NCBI GenBank assembly: GCA_000696115.1 | Contig: JJOH01000098.1 | Coordinates: 186,001-250,000 of the forward strand | DNA from: Streptomyces olindensis | Lineage (GTDB): Bacteria > Actinomycetota > Actinomycetes > Streptomycetales > Streptomycetaceae | DNA length: 64,000 nt | Reading direction: 5' to 3' | Shown here: positions 16,937 to 25,515 of the stretch, in pieces | Position numbering within the stretch: the stretch's first letter is position 1 | Layout: each line of letters begins with the position of its first letter | The notes under the pieces: generated by a model | Database searches by the model: none | What the model was told of the DNA's origin: nothing | What the model saw: only the letters and a program-made list of their open reading frames with translations | Translations under genes and position numbers: made by a program

Positions 16937-17982
16937 GTGACGCTCACCTTCTTCGCGAATTTCGCCCCGAGCGGGGCGAGGGCGGCGATGACAAGTGCGC
17001 CGGCCGTGCCCCGGGCGCGCGCGGTGAGGGCGGCCTGGAGGGGAATCGTGGCGCGGATACCGGCGCCGACGGCGCGTTGGGTGAGAGGAGGTGACGGGTT
17101 CAGGGCGGCGTGGACGTAGGGGCGGGCGGTGGTCGCGGCGTAGGCGGCCGCGCAAGCGGTGGTGAGCAGGGCCGCCACGGACGGGTGCCCGGGGTGATGT
17201 CGGGCGGGGCCGGGGCCCATCAGCCCGTGAGCGGCTGCCGGCCGGCGGCCGGTCGCCGACCCCGCGGGCCGGTGCGCCACCAGACGGGTCAGCAGGGCCG
17301 TCGTCGCGAGGGCCGCCAGCGGGGCCAGGGGGGAGCCGCCCCGGGCCTCATGGCGGGAGACCGTCGTCACGGCGACGGTGTGGGTGCCGAGGAGGGCGGC
17401 TGAGGGCAGGGCCCGGCCGGTGTGGCCGGTGGTGGCCGCGGCTCCCAGGAGGAGGTCCAGGCCTCGGGCAGTGCCCATGGCCACGGGTCCGGCCGGGGTG
17501 TGCTTCAGGCCGAGGTCGTACGCCCAGACGGTCGCGGCCAGGGGCGCGGCCACGGTCAGTGCCGGTCGTCCGGCGCGGGCGGCCAGGGCCAGTCCGGCCG
17601 CGGTGAGCGCACAGGCGGCCGTGAGTGCGGCGGACGGCCGGATGCGGCCGGAGGGCAGGGGGCGGTGTGGGCGTTCGACGGCGTCGACGTCGCGGTCCGC
17701 CCAGTCGTTGAGGGCCATGCCGGCTTCGTAGAGGCAGAGGGAGGAACCGATGGCGAGCAGGGTGCGGGCGCCGGGCCGCGCCCCGGACGCGGCCGCGCCG
17801 GCCAGGGCGTCGCCGGGGACGCTGAACAGGGCGGGCAGGCGCAGGAGTTCGGCCCAGGCGCGCCTGCGACGCGAGCGGCGGCGGGCGCACGCGCAGGGGC
17901 GAGCCTCAGCCTCAACGGCAGCCGCAGCCTCGGTCGTCGTGGTGCCCCCGGCGCATCCACAGGAGTTCGCGCGCAACCTCAC
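16933..17982 (-). CDS. eboC: UbiA-superfamily prenyltransferase, EboC-like
   Basis: This is a 349-aa integral membrane prenyltransferase. The first Asp-rich motif is canonical: N92-D93-W-A-D96-R-D-V-D100 in GMALNDWADRDVDAVERPHRPLPSG, which binds Mg-diphosphate in this family. A second acidic motif is less obvious; the region near YDLGLK and MGTARGLDLLLGAA is the likely counterpart. About eight hydrophobic segments follow. The N-terminus is Cys/Ala-rich (CGCAGG, CACARRR). The GTG start at 17982 overlaps the upstream stop as GTGA. It would transfer a prenyl chain to a head group, possibly the inositol- or cyclitol-like product of the neighbouring synthase. That link is inference. I recall this family being named after SCO3242 in databases. 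Confidence 0.85.
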   Translation of the reverse strand: MRLRANSCGCAGGTTTTEAAAAVEAEARPCACARRRSRRRRAWAELLRLPALFSVPGDALAGAAASGARPGARTLLAIGSSLCLYEAGMALNDWADRDVDAVERPHRPLPSGRIRPSAALTAACALTAAGLALAARAGRPALTVAAPLAATVWAYDLGLKHTPAGPVAMGTARGLDLLLGAAATTGHTGRALPSAALLGTHTVAVTTVSRHEARGGSPLAPLAALATTALLTRLVAHRPAGSATGRRPAAAHGLMGPGPARHHPGHPSVAALLTTACAAAYAATTARPYVHAALNPSPPLTQRAVGAGIRATIPLQAALTARARGTAGALVIAALAPLGAKFAKKVSVT

Positions 17983-19169
17983 AGCGCTTCTCCCGATGTG
18001 TCGGACCCCTCACCCGGCCGCGCTCCCCCGCCCCCGCCCTCTCCCCCGGCCTGCCCCAGGCCGCGCCCGAACCGGACCAGTGCCTCGTACTGCTCGGACA
18101 AGCCCGCGGGCCCCTCCCCCACCGGGTCCTTGAAGTAGAACCCGAGAGCGCCGAGCGGGCCGGACAGGCCCGTTTCGTGGGCGCGGGCGGTGAGGCGGGC
18201 GAGGTCGAGCACCAGGGGCGCGGCGAGCGCCGAGTCGCAGCCCTGCCAGATGGTCTGGAGGATCATGCGGGTGCCGAGGAAGCCGTCGAAGGCGATGTGG
18301 TCCCAGGCGGTCTTCCAGTCGCCGAGGGCGGGGACGTCGTCGATGTGGACCTCGCCCTCGGGGACGCTGCCGAGGGTGTCGGCGAGGACGCGTTCCTTGC
18401 CGGCGTTCTTCGCCGCCGCGGCGGCCGGGTCGGCGAGGGCGGCGCCGTCTCCGCCGCCGAGCAGGTTCGTGCCGGACCAGGCCCGCACGTGCAGGGCCCG
18501 CTGGGCGAACATGGGGCCCAGCACGGCCCGCAGCAGGGTCTGCCCGGTCTTGCCGTCGCGGCCGGCGTGGGGCAGTCCGCTGTGTTCGGCCTCGCGGGCG
18601 GCGACGGGGTGGTGCATGCCCTCGGAGGGGGTGAAGTTGACGTAGGGGCAACCCGCGCGCAGGGCCGCCAGGGCGTACAGGGTGCTGGCCGGCAGCGGGG
18701 CGCCGGGGCCCTGGGAGGCGGGTTCGGTGGAGGCGACGTTCACCACCACGGTCCGCTCCAGCGCGTGCCGGCGCGTGAAGTCGCGGATGTCGTGGGCGAA
18801 GGCCGTGATCAGGTCGGCCTCGCTGCGGGTGTCCCCGGGTGTGGGGCCGCCGGGCCGGATCTCCCGGTCGGCGGCGGCGAGTTCCGCGGCGACGGCGGTC
18901 GCGACGCCGGGGGGCAGGACGCCGCCGGCGGTCAGGGTCTCGGCGCGTTTGGGCAGGGGGCAGTCGAGGGTGTCGTGGCCGCCGAAGACGAGGTCGGACA
19001 GGGCGGGAAGGCCGCTGTCGGTGAAGGCGGGGGTCTCGGTCACCATGCCGGTGGGCGGGTGCAGCCCCGCGGTGACGGCGGCGCACCCCGTGACGACGGT
19101 GGTGGCGACGGAGCCTCGGGCTCCGATCAGCCACACACCCACACGGGGTCGGGAGAGGGACGCGGACAT
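17979..19169 (-). CDS. Myo-inositol-1-phosphate synthase-like protein, first gene of the ebo-like operon
   Basis: This is a 396-aa protein of the inositol-3-phosphate synthase family, which converts glucose 6-phosphate to inositol phosphate using NAD. The N-terminal NAD-binding motif is GVWLIGARGSVATTVVTG, and the family core RDGKTGQTLLRAVLGPMFAQ continues into SGTNLLGGGDG. HIDDVPALGDWKTAWDHIAFDGFLG matches the catalytic region. The C-terminal 30 residues are a Gly/Glu tail. It is co-directional with and translationally coupled to the UbiA gene. In cyanobacterial ebo clusters a dehydroquinate-synthase-like EboD makes the cyclised product; here this enzyme may fill that slot. The primary inositol-phosphate synthase of the cell probably lies elsewhere. 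Confidence 0.82.
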   Translation of the reverse strand: MSASLSRPRVGVWLIGARGSVATTVVTGCAAVTAGLHPPTGMVTETPAFTDSGLPALSDLVFGGHDTLDCPLPKRAETLTAGGVLPPGVATAVAAELAAADREIRPGGPTPGDTRSEADLITAFAHDIRDFTRRHALERTVVVNVASTEPASQGPGAPLPASTLYALAALRAGCPYVNFTPSEGMHHPVAAREAEHSGLPHAGRDGKTGQTLLRAVLGPMFAQRALHVRAWSGTNLLGGGDGAALADPAAAAAKNAGKERVLADTLGSVPEGEVHIDDVPALGDWKTAWDHIAFDGFLGTRMILQTIWQGCDSALAAPLVLDLARLTARAHETGLSGPLGALGFYFKDPVGEGPAGLSEQYEALVRFGRGLGQAGGEGGGGGARPGEGSDTSGEAL

Positions 19170-19213
19170 GGGCAGCCTCCTGGTCGTGCGCGAACCCGGG
19201 GGGAGGGGGGAGA

Positions 19214-19247
19214 CGGCGGGCGGGGGTCCGGCGTCCCCCGCCCGCCG
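19214..19247 (-). terminator. Perfect 13-bp GC hairpin after the large secreted protein gene
   Basis: CGGCGGGCGGGGG (19214-19226) pairs perfectly with CCCCCGCCCGCCG (19235-19247) around an 8-nt loop. It begins five bases past the stop of the 19252 gene. Only 44 bp then remain before the start of the ebo-like operon, whose ribosome site is AGGAGG. Any promoter for that operon must overlap this hairpin or lie upstream. Confidence 0.85.
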
Positions 19248-19251
19248 CCGT

Positions 19252-22200
19252 TCACTGGCCCTGGACGGGCAGTTCCTTGAGCTGGATGTTGCGGAAGGAG
19301 ACCTGGTCGTCGGCGCCGTGGTTCTGCAGGCCGATGTAGCCGTCGGTCAGGCTCCGCTGCGGGTCCTTGTTGGTGAAGTCGTTGATCTTGACTCCGTTGA
19401 GGAACACCTGGAGGCGTTCGCCCTGGACCTTGATCTCGTAGGAGTTCCACTGGCCGGGCGGCCGCAGAACCTGGTCACGCGCCTTGATGTTGGCCGACTT
19501 GAAGGAGTAGACGGAGCCCGTGGTGCGGTCGGGCGCGTCCGTGGCGTCGATCTGGATCTCGTAGCCCTTGTTCACCGCGGACCAGGGGTCGTCGGAGGCC
19601 GGGAAGCCCACGAAGATCCCGGAGTTGTCGTCGCCCCGCATCTTCCAGTCGAGCTTGAGTGAGTACGACTTCAGCTCCTTGGCCTGGTACCAGAGCAGGC
19701 CCATGCCGCCCTCGGTCTCCATCACGCCGTCCTTGACGACGAACGTGCCGGGGCCGGCCTGCTTCCAGCCGTCCAGGGTCTGGCCGTTGAAGATCTTCCG
19801 GTAGTCCTTGCTCGGCTTGCAGTCCGCCTTCACCTGGCCGGTGGCGTACTGCAGGCCGCCGAGCAAGTGGGCGCGGAAGGCTTCCTCGGCGTAGGACTCC
19901 TTGGTGTGACCGCCACCGGTGTAGAAGGAGCGGCCGCCGCCGTAGCTCTGGCACCAGGCGATCGGGTGGTCGCCCTTCATGGTGCCGCCCTGGCAGGTGG
20001 TCTCGTCCAGGGTGGCGAGGACCTTGGCCTGCTCGCGCGGGTTGGTGCGGTAGTTGTACCACTCGTCGGTGCGCTCCCAGGCGTCGTCCAGGTGCGCGGT
20101 CGACGGGTGGTCGTGGTCCTCGACGCGGACGGTGGCCTTCTGGATGGCCGGGTGCGAGTGGAAGTAGGCGCCGACGAGGCCGCCGTAGAACTCCCAGTCG
20201 TACTCGGTGTCGGCCGCCGCGTGGATGCCCATGTAGCCACCGCCGCCCGCCACGTAGTCCTCGAACGCCTTCTGCTGCTCGGCGTTGAGCACGTCGCCGG
20301 TGGTGGACAGGAAGGCCACCGCGTCGTACTTGGCGAGGTTGGTGGTGGTGAACTGCCGGGCCTCCTCGGTGGCGTCGACCGTGATGCCGGCGGGGCCGCC
20401 GAGTTCCTTCAGCGCGGCGATGCCGGCCGGGATGGAGTCGTGGCGGAAGCCGGCGGTCTTGGAGAAGACCAGGACCTTCTTGCCGTTCTTGAACGGTTCC
20501 TTGGAGAACTCGAAGTCGTCCACGTCGAACAGCGCGCCCTCGCCGCCCTTGAAGACCAGGTAGATGTCGGTGGTCTTCTTCGGCAGGGACCGCAGCGGCA
20601 CGTCGACGTTCTGGAACGTCTCCCAGCCGCCGGTCGGCGGGATGTAGGCCGAGCCGTGCAGCGGTCCCTCGGGCGAGCCGGTACGCAGCTCGACGAAGCC
20701 GCCCGCGCCGCCGGAGGAGGCCCGCACGGTCATCTTCTTCTGGCCGTCGAACCGGTAGGGGGTGAAGGAGATCCAGTCGCCGTCGTCGATGTCGCCGACG
20801 GTCTTGCCGCCGTTGGCGCCGGTCTTGTCGATGACGGACACGCCCGACTGGGTGGTGAAGTGCTCGCCCTGGCGGTGCAGCGGCTGCAGGACGGTGCGGG
20901 CGGTGCCCGTCAGCTCCTCCTGGCCGTTCGCGCCGCCGTCGGTGTAGGCGGCGCCGACGACGCCGTAGATGTTGGCGTTGGGGTCGTGGCCGCCGTCACC
21001 GGGGGGCGGCTTCAGAGTGCCCTCGCAGCCCATCTCGCTGGTCAGCTCGTGGGCGTGGGAGTCGTGGCCGAGGCTGTAGACGACCTTGACCTTGGAGCAG
21101 TCGACGGTCTCCTCGGGGTCGGTGACGGTCACCTTGAACGGCACGGGCTCGCCGAACTCGGCCAGGCTGCCGTTGCCCGGGATGTCGATCCGCACCTTGG
21201 GCTCGGTGTTGCCGACCACGATCCGGACGCTGGCGTTGCCGGTGTTGCCCTCGGGGTCCTTGGCGGTGAAGGTGGCGCTGTAGGTGCCGACCTTCTTGTA
21301 CCGGTGGGTGGGGTTGAGGCCCTCGCCCTTGGTGCCGTCGCCGAAGTCCCAGCTGTAGGTGAGGTTCGTGGAGTCGGCGTCCTTGGCGGAGCCGGTGAAG
21401 GTGACCTTCAGGCCGGCCGCTCCGGACGTCTTGTCGGCGCTCACCTCGGCGATCGGGGAGAAGCCGTCCTCGGCGTTCTCGATCCGGTACAGCGCGGAGT
21501 GCTCGTCGCCCTGGAACCAGGAGACGCCGTAGTCGAGGACGTACAGGGCGCCGTCGGGGCCGAACTCCATGTCCATGATCTGGGTGCCGGTCCACGGGAA
21601 GTCGTTGATCTTCGCGACGGACCCGTCGTCGTTCTGCTCGATCCGCTTGATCCAGCGGCGGCCGAACTCACCGGCGAAGAAGTCGCCGTCGTAGGCCTCG
21701 GGGAACTTCACGCTGGAGTCGAGCTCGGGGTCGTAGCGGTAGACCGGGCCGGCCATCGGGGACTCGGAGCCGGTGCCGAACTCGGGCACGGAGCCGTCGT
21801 CGTACGGGATCCAGGCGGCCTGCGCGGGCGGCAGGTCGACCAGGCCCGTGTTGTGCGGGGAGGTGTTCTTCGGGGCGGCGCAGTCGAACGTCTCGCCGGA
21901 CTCCTTGGTGGCGAAGTCGTAGTCGACGTAGGCGTCGTTGTTCCCGGTGCAGAACGGCCAGCCGAAGTTGGCCGCCTTGGTCACCTTGGCGAACTCGACC
22001 TGTCCGGCCGGGCCGCGCTTGGGGTCGGCGGCGCCCGCGTCGGGGCCGTAGTCACCGACGTAGACGATGCCCGTCTTGTCGTCGACGCTCATCCGGAACG
22101 GGTTGCGGAAGCCCATCGCGTAGATCTCCGGACGGGTCTTCTCGGTGCCCGGGGCGAAGAGGTTGCCCTCCGGGATCGTGTAGGAGCCGTCCTCGGCGAC

Positions 22201-22974
22201 CTTGATGCGCAGGATCTTGCCCCGCAGGTCGTTGGTGTTGGCGGAGCTGCGGCGGGCGTCGAAGGCCGGGTTGCGGTTCGGCCGGTCGTCGATCGGGGTG
22301 TAGCCGTCGGAGGCGAACGGGTTGGTGTCGTCGCCGGTCGACAGGTAGAGGTTGCCGTCGGCGTCGAAGTCGATGTCGCCGCCGACGTGGCAGCAGGTGC
22401 CGCGGGAGGCCGCGACGTCGATGACCTTCTTCTCACTGGCCAGGTTCAGGGTGCCGTTGGCGTTCAGCGTGAAGCGGGAGAGACGGTTGACGCCGTCGAA
22501 CTTCTTGAAGTCCTCGGCGGTGCCGGTCTCCGGTGCGTCGCCCGCGGGGGTGTCGAGCGGCGGGGCGTAGTACAGGTAGATCGCCCGGTTGTTCTTGAAG
22601 TCGGGGTCGACGGCGACGCCCTGGAGGCCTTCCTCGTCGTGGGTGTAGACGGGGATCTTGCCGGCGACCTTGGTGACGCCGCCCTGGTCCGTGCGGCGCA
22701 GCGTGCCGTCGCGCGAGGTGTGCAGGACGCTGCGGTCCGGGAGCACGGCGAGCGACATCGGCTCGCCCATCTCGGGTTCGCCCTTGGCGAGCGGCACCTG
22801 CTGGAACTGCCCCTCGGCGGCCGCCGGTTCGTCGTGCTCCGGGTGACCGGGGTGGGCGCCGGCGACGGTGGCCGGGGTGCCCACGGCCAGGAGCAGACCG
22901 GTGAACAGGGCGATGGTGGTGCGCAGTTTGGAGCGTCTGGGGGTGCGGGTGCTTCTGAGGCTGGTTCTGTGCAC
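19252..22974 (-). CDS. Secreted multidomain sugar enzyme: sorbosone-dehydrogenase-like, PKD, CBM6, ThuA and 3-keto-disaccharide hydrolase (DUF1080)
   Basis: This is a 1240-aa secreted protein starting at GTG 22974 behind GGAGGG; the frame is open to 23082 without support. A Sec-type signal ends near residue 41 (AGA-HPGHPEHD). Domains in order, approximately: PQQ glucose/sorbosone-dehydrogenase-like propeller (60-500, GTCCHVGGDIDFD, AMGFRNPFRMSV); PKD (510-600, SWDFGDGT); CBM6 (690-830); ThuA (835-1045, VLVFSKTAGFRHDSIPAG, YMGIHAAADTEYDWEFYGG); and DUF1080 (1055-1238, IFNGQTLDGWKQ, NSGIFVGF). DUF1080 proteins include 3-keto-disaccharide hydrolases. One chain could therefore oxidise a glycoside and cleave the keto product outside the cell, feeding the ABC transporter upstream. 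That pathway is inference. A repeat shared with the ROK promoter lies upstream. Confidence 0.85.
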   Translation of the reverse strand: MHRTSLRSTRTPRRSKLRTTIALFTGLLLAVGTPATVAGAHPGHPEHDEPAAAEGQFQQVPLAKGEPEMGEPMSLAVLPDRSVLHTSRDGTLRRTDQGGVTKVAGKIPVYTHDEEGLQGVAVDPDFKNNRAIYLYYAPPLDTPAGDAPETGTAEDFKKFDGVNRLSRFTLNANGTLNLASEKKVIDVAASRGTCCHVGGDIDFDADGNLYLSTGDDTNPFASDGYTPIDDRPNRNPAFDARRSSANTNDLRGKILRIKVAEDGSYTIPEGNLFAPGTEKTRPEIYAMGFRNPFRMSVDDKTGIVYVGDYGPDAGAADPKRGPAGQVEFAKVTKAANFGWPFCTGNNDAYVDYDFATKESGETFDCAAPKNTSPHNTGLVDLPPAQAAWIPYDDGSVPEFGTGSESPMAGPVYRYDPELDSSVKFPEAYDGDFFAGEFGRRWIKRIEQNDDGSVAKINDFPWTGTQIMDMEFGPDGALYVLDYGVSWFQGDEHSALYRIENAEDGFSPIAEVSADKTSGAAGLKVTFTGSAKDADSTNLTYSWDFGDGTKGEGLNPTHRYKKVGTYSATFTAKDPEGNTGNASVRIVVGNTEPKVRIDIPGNGSLAEFGEPVPFKVTVTDPEETVDCSKVKVVYSLGHDSHAHELTSEMGCEGTLKPPPGDGGHDPNANIYGVVGAAYTDGGANGQEELTGTARTVLQPLHRQGEHFTTQSGVSVIDKTGANGGKTVGDIDDGDWISFTPYRFDGQKKMTVRASSGGAGGFVELRTGSPEGPLHGSAYIPPTGGWETFQNVDVPLRSLPKKTTDIYLVFKGGEGALFDVDDFEFSKEPFKNGKKVLVFSKTAGFRHDSIPAGIAALKELGGPAGITVDATEEARQFTTTNLAKYDAVAFLSTTGDVLNAEQQKAFEDYVAGGGGYMGIHAAADTEYDWEFYGGLVGAYFHSHPAIQKATVRVEDHDHPSTAHLDDAWERTDEWYNYRTNPREQAKVLATLDETTCQGGTMKGDHPIAWCQSYGGGRSFYTGGGHTKESYAEEAFRAHLLGGLQYATGQVKADCKPSKDYRKIFNGQTLDGWKQAGPGTFVVKDGVMETEGGMGLLWYQAKELKSYSLKLDWKMRGDDNSGIFVGFPASDDPWSAVNKGYEIQIDATDAPDRTTGSVYSFKSANIKARDQVLRPPGQWNSYEIKVQGERLQVFLNGVKINDFTNKDPQRSLTDGYIGLQNHGADDQVSFRNIQLKELPVQGQ

Positions 22975-23137
22975 GAAGTCCCTCCGGGAACGGGTGGGCC
23001 GTACGGGTGGGTACGAAGACGTGCGGTGCGGACGCCGGGGTGCGCCGTCACCCCGGAGGTGCGTGTGTCCTGAACACTTCAAGGACGGTAACCGCGTCCG
23101 TCCGGGGCGAACACCCCTTGTGCCAGGATCGGTTCAG

Positions 23138-23160
23138 CTTTCTCCCAGCACAGGACAAAG
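23138..23160. promoter_or_regulatory. Candidate ROK operator upstream of the large secreted protein gene
   Basis: CTTTCTCC (23138-23145) and GGACAAAG (23153-23160) form a 23-bp imperfect inverted repeat. The same arrangement, CTTTTTCC-N7-GGACAAAG, occurs at 30521-30543 upstream of the ROK regulator gene, and the two share the exact 12-mer CACAGGACAAAG. Both lie upstream of minus-strand genes. Confidence 0.65.
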
Positions 23161-23171
23161 CGGTGTCCGGG

Positions 23172-23220
23172 CAGGTCGGAGTCGGGACCGGCAGGGGTGC
23201 CGGTCCCGGTCCCCGACCTG
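23172..23220 (-). terminator. Long hairpin after the TIM-barrel gene at 23236
   Basis: Starting 15 bases past the stop of the 23236 gene, CAGGTCGG...GGGACCGGCA pairs with TGCCGGTCCC...CCGACCTG around a GGGG loop, giving a stem of about 22 bp with one or two mismatches. It separates the ABC/oxidoreductase operon from the promoter region of the next gene. Confidence 0.75.
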
Positions 23221-23235
23221 GGCCGGGTGTGCGGT

Positions 23236-24234
23236 TCAGCTGTTGAACGCGGCGTCGAAGGACGCGCTGGGCGGCTCGAAGTCGAAGGCCTTGAGGCGGG
23301 TCAGCGCCTCGGGCGCCCCCTGGAGCCGGTCCATGCCGGCGTCCTCCCATTCGACGGAGATCGGGCCCTGGTAGTCGATGGACCGCAGCATCCGGAAGAC
23401 GTCCTCCCAGGGGACGTCGCCGTGCCCGGCGGAGACGAAGTCCCAGCCGCGCCGCGGGTCGCCCCAGGGCAGGTGGGAGCCGAGCCGGCCGTTGCGTCCG
23501 TCGAGGCGCTTGCGGGCCTCCTTGCAGTCGACGTGGTAGATGCGGTCGCGGAAGTCCCACAGGAAGCCGACCGGGTCGAGGTCCTGCCACACGAAGTGCG
23601 AGGGGTCGAAGTTGAGGCCGAAGGCGGGGCGCCGGTCGACGGCTTCGAGGGCTTTCTGGGTGGTCCAGTAGTCGTAGGCGATCTCGCTGGGGTGGACCTC
23701 GTGTGCGAACCGCACGCCCTCGGCGTCGAAGACGTCGAGGATCGGGTTCCAGCGGTCGGCGAAGTCCTGGTAGCCGCGTTCGATCATCGCGTCGGGCGCG
23801 GGCGGGAACATGGCGACGAGGTGCCAGATGGCGGAGCCGGTGAAGCCGATGACGGTGTCGACGCCGAAGGCGGCCGCGGCCCGCGCGGTGTCCTTCATGC
23901 GCTCGGCGGCCCGCTGCCTGACTCCCTCCGCGTCTCCGTCGCCCCAGACCGCGTCCGGCAGGATCGCCTGGTGGCGTTCGTCGATGATGGCGTCGCAGAC
24001 GGCCTGGCCGACCAGGTGGTTGGAGATCGCCCAGCACTTCAGGCCGTACTTGTCGAGGAGGGCCCGGCGACCGTCGAGGTACCCCGGATCGGACAATGCC
24101 TTGTCGACTTCGAAGTGGTCTCCCCAGCAGGCGAGTTCGAGGCCGTCGTAGCCGAAGTCGCGGGCCAGGCGGCAGACCTCCTCCAGGGGCAGGTCCGCCC
24201 ACTGGCCGGTGAAGAGCGTGAAGGTGCGCGGCAT
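23236..24234 (-). CDS. Sugar phosphate isomerase/epimerase-type TIM-barrel enzyme
   Basis: This is a 332-aa cytoplasmic TIM-barrel protein starting MPRTFTLFTGQWADLPLEEV at ATG 24234, behind GAGGAGG. Strand-end residues likely to bind a divalent metal are in RFAHEVHPSEIAYD (E), GLNFDPSHFVWQ (D, H), YHVDCKEARKRL (D/K) and ISVEWEDAGMDR (E). This is the layout of xylose-isomerase-like enzymes such as 3-keto-glycoside-cleaving and inosose-type enzymes. It lies 14 bp after the Gfo/Idh oxidoreductase gene; this pairing is typical of pathways in which a dehydrogenase makes a keto-sugar and the TIM barrel epimerises or cleaves it. Exact substrate not determinable. Confidence 0.83.
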   Translation of the reverse strand: MPRTFTLFTGQWADLPLEEVCRLARDFGYDGLELACWGDHFEVDKALSDPGYLDGRRALLDKYGLKCWAISNHLVGQAVCDAIIDERHQAILPDAVWGDGDAEGVRQRAAERMKDTARAAAAFGVDTVIGFTGSAIWHLVAMFPPAPDAMIERGYQDFADRWNPILDVFDAEGVRFAHEVHPSEIAYDYWTTQKALEAVDRRPAFGLNFDPSHFVWQDLDPVGFLWDFRDRIYHVDCKEARKRLDGRNGRLGSHLPWGDPRRGWDFVSAGHGDVPWEDVFRMLRSIDYQGPISVEWEDAGMDRLQGAPEALTRLKAFDFEPPSASFDAAFNS

Positions 24235-24248
24235 GGAAAGGGGCCTCC

Positions 24249-25460
24249 TCAGACCGCGATCGGAGTGTAGACGGAGTTCTTCTCGGCGCTCTCCTCCACC
24301 GCGGCGAGCACCCGCTGCACCTGGAGCCCGTCGGTGAAGGAGGGTTCGGGGCGGCGGCCCTCGGCGATGGCGTGGACGAGGTCGCGGGCCTGGTGGACGA
24401 AGGTGTGCTCGTAGCCGAGGCCGTGGCCCGGCGGCCACCAGGCCTCCAAGTAGGGGTGGTCGGGTTCGGTGACGAGGATGCGGCGGAAGCCCGCCTCCGT
24501 GCCCGGCTCGGTGCCGTCGTGGAAGGACAGCTCGTTGAGCCGCTCGAGGTCGAAGGCGAGCGAGCCGCGCTCGCCGTTGAGTTCGATGCGCAGGGCGTTC
24601 TTGCGGCCGGTGGCGTAGCGGGTGGCCTCGAAGGTGGCGATGGCACCGGAGGGGAAGCGGGCCGTGAACAGGGCCGCGTCGTCCACGGTGACCTCGCCCT
24701 TGCCGGCGGCCGAGACGGAGGACAGCCCGCTGCTGGCGCCGGTGGGCAGCGGCCGCTCCCGCACGAAGGTCTCCGTCATGGCGGACACGCCGGCCAGCGG
24801 CTCCCCCACGAGGTACTGCGCGAGGTCGATGATGTGCGCGCCCAGGTCGCCGAGCGAGCCCGAGCCGGCCTGCTCCTTGCGCAGCCGCCAGGTCAGCGGG
24901 AACTCGGGGTCGACCAGCCAGTCCTGGAGGTAGGTCACGCGCACGTGCCGCAGCCGGCCGAGCCGGCCCTCGGCGACCATCCGGCGGGCCTGGGCGGTGG
25001 CGGGCACCCGGCGGTAGTTGAAGCCGACCATCGCCACCTGCCCCCGCCGGTACGCCTCCTCGGCCGCCCGGGCCATCGAGGTGGCCTCCTCGACGGTGTT
25101 GGCGAGGGGCTTCTCGCACAGGACGTGTTTGCCGGCCGCGAGGGCCGCGAGGGCGATCTCGGCGTGGCTGTCGCCGGGGGTGCAGATGTCGACGAGGTCG
25201 ATGTCGTCCCGGGCGACGAGGGCACGCCAGTCGGTCTCGACGGACGCCCAGCCGTGCCGGTCGGCCGCCGCCTGCGCGGCGGACCGGTCCCGGCCGCAGA
25301 TCACGGCCTGCACGGGGTCCAGCGGCAGGTCGAAGACGCGGCCCGCGGTGCGCCAGCCCTGGGAGTGGGCGGCGCCCATGAAGGCGTAGCCCACCATCCC
25401 CACGCGCAGGGGTGGCTTGCCTGCCTCGGTCCCTTCTGGCTGCGCTTGCGGCTGTCCCAT
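24249..25460 (-). CDS. Gfo/Idh/MocA-family NAD(P)-dependent sugar oxidoreductase
   Basis: This is a 403-aa oxidoreductase. The Rossmann fold begins LRVGMVGYAFMGAAHSQGW, the signature HVLCEKPLANTVEEA contains the conserved EKP lysine, and the C-terminal domain includes GSGSLGDLGAHIIDLAQYLVG with the family's catalytic D/H region. The ATG at 25460 has AGGAGG upstream; the frame extending to 25496 lacks a better start. Family members oxidise or reduce cyclitols and sugars such as myo-inositol or 3-keto-glucosides. Between the substrate-binding lipoprotein and the TIM-barrel gene it probably acts first on the imported sugar. Confidence 0.87.
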   Translation of the reverse strand: MGQPQAQPEGTEAGKPPLRVGMVGYAFMGAAHSQGWRTAGRVFDLPLDPVQAVICGRDRSAAQAAADRHGWASVETDWRALVARDDIDLVDICTPGDSHAEIALAALAAGKHVLCEKPLANTVEEATSMARAAEEAYRRGQVAMVGFNYRRVPATAQARRMVAEGRLGRLRHVRVTYLQDWLVDPEFPLTWRLRKEQAGSGSLGDLGAHIIDLAQYLVGEPLAGVSAMTETFVRERPLPTGASSGLSSVSAAGKGEVTVDDAALFTARFPSGAIATFEATRYATGRKNALRIELNGERGSLAFDLERLNELSFHDGTEPGTEAGFRRILVTEPDHPYLEAWWPPGHGLGYEHTFVHQARDLVHAIAEGRRPEPSFTDGLQVQRVLAAVEESAEKNSVYTPIAV

Positions 25461-25515
25461 ACGGGTGTCCTCCTCGTCCTGGTCGGTGTGGCGCACGTGG
25501 GGGGTGCGGGCGGGA

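Noticed and set aside
19867..23073. 1068-codon plus-strand frame opposite the secreted multidomain protein
   Set aside because: Val/Gly/Leu-rich shadow translation with no motifs. The minus-strand protein has six recognisable parts.
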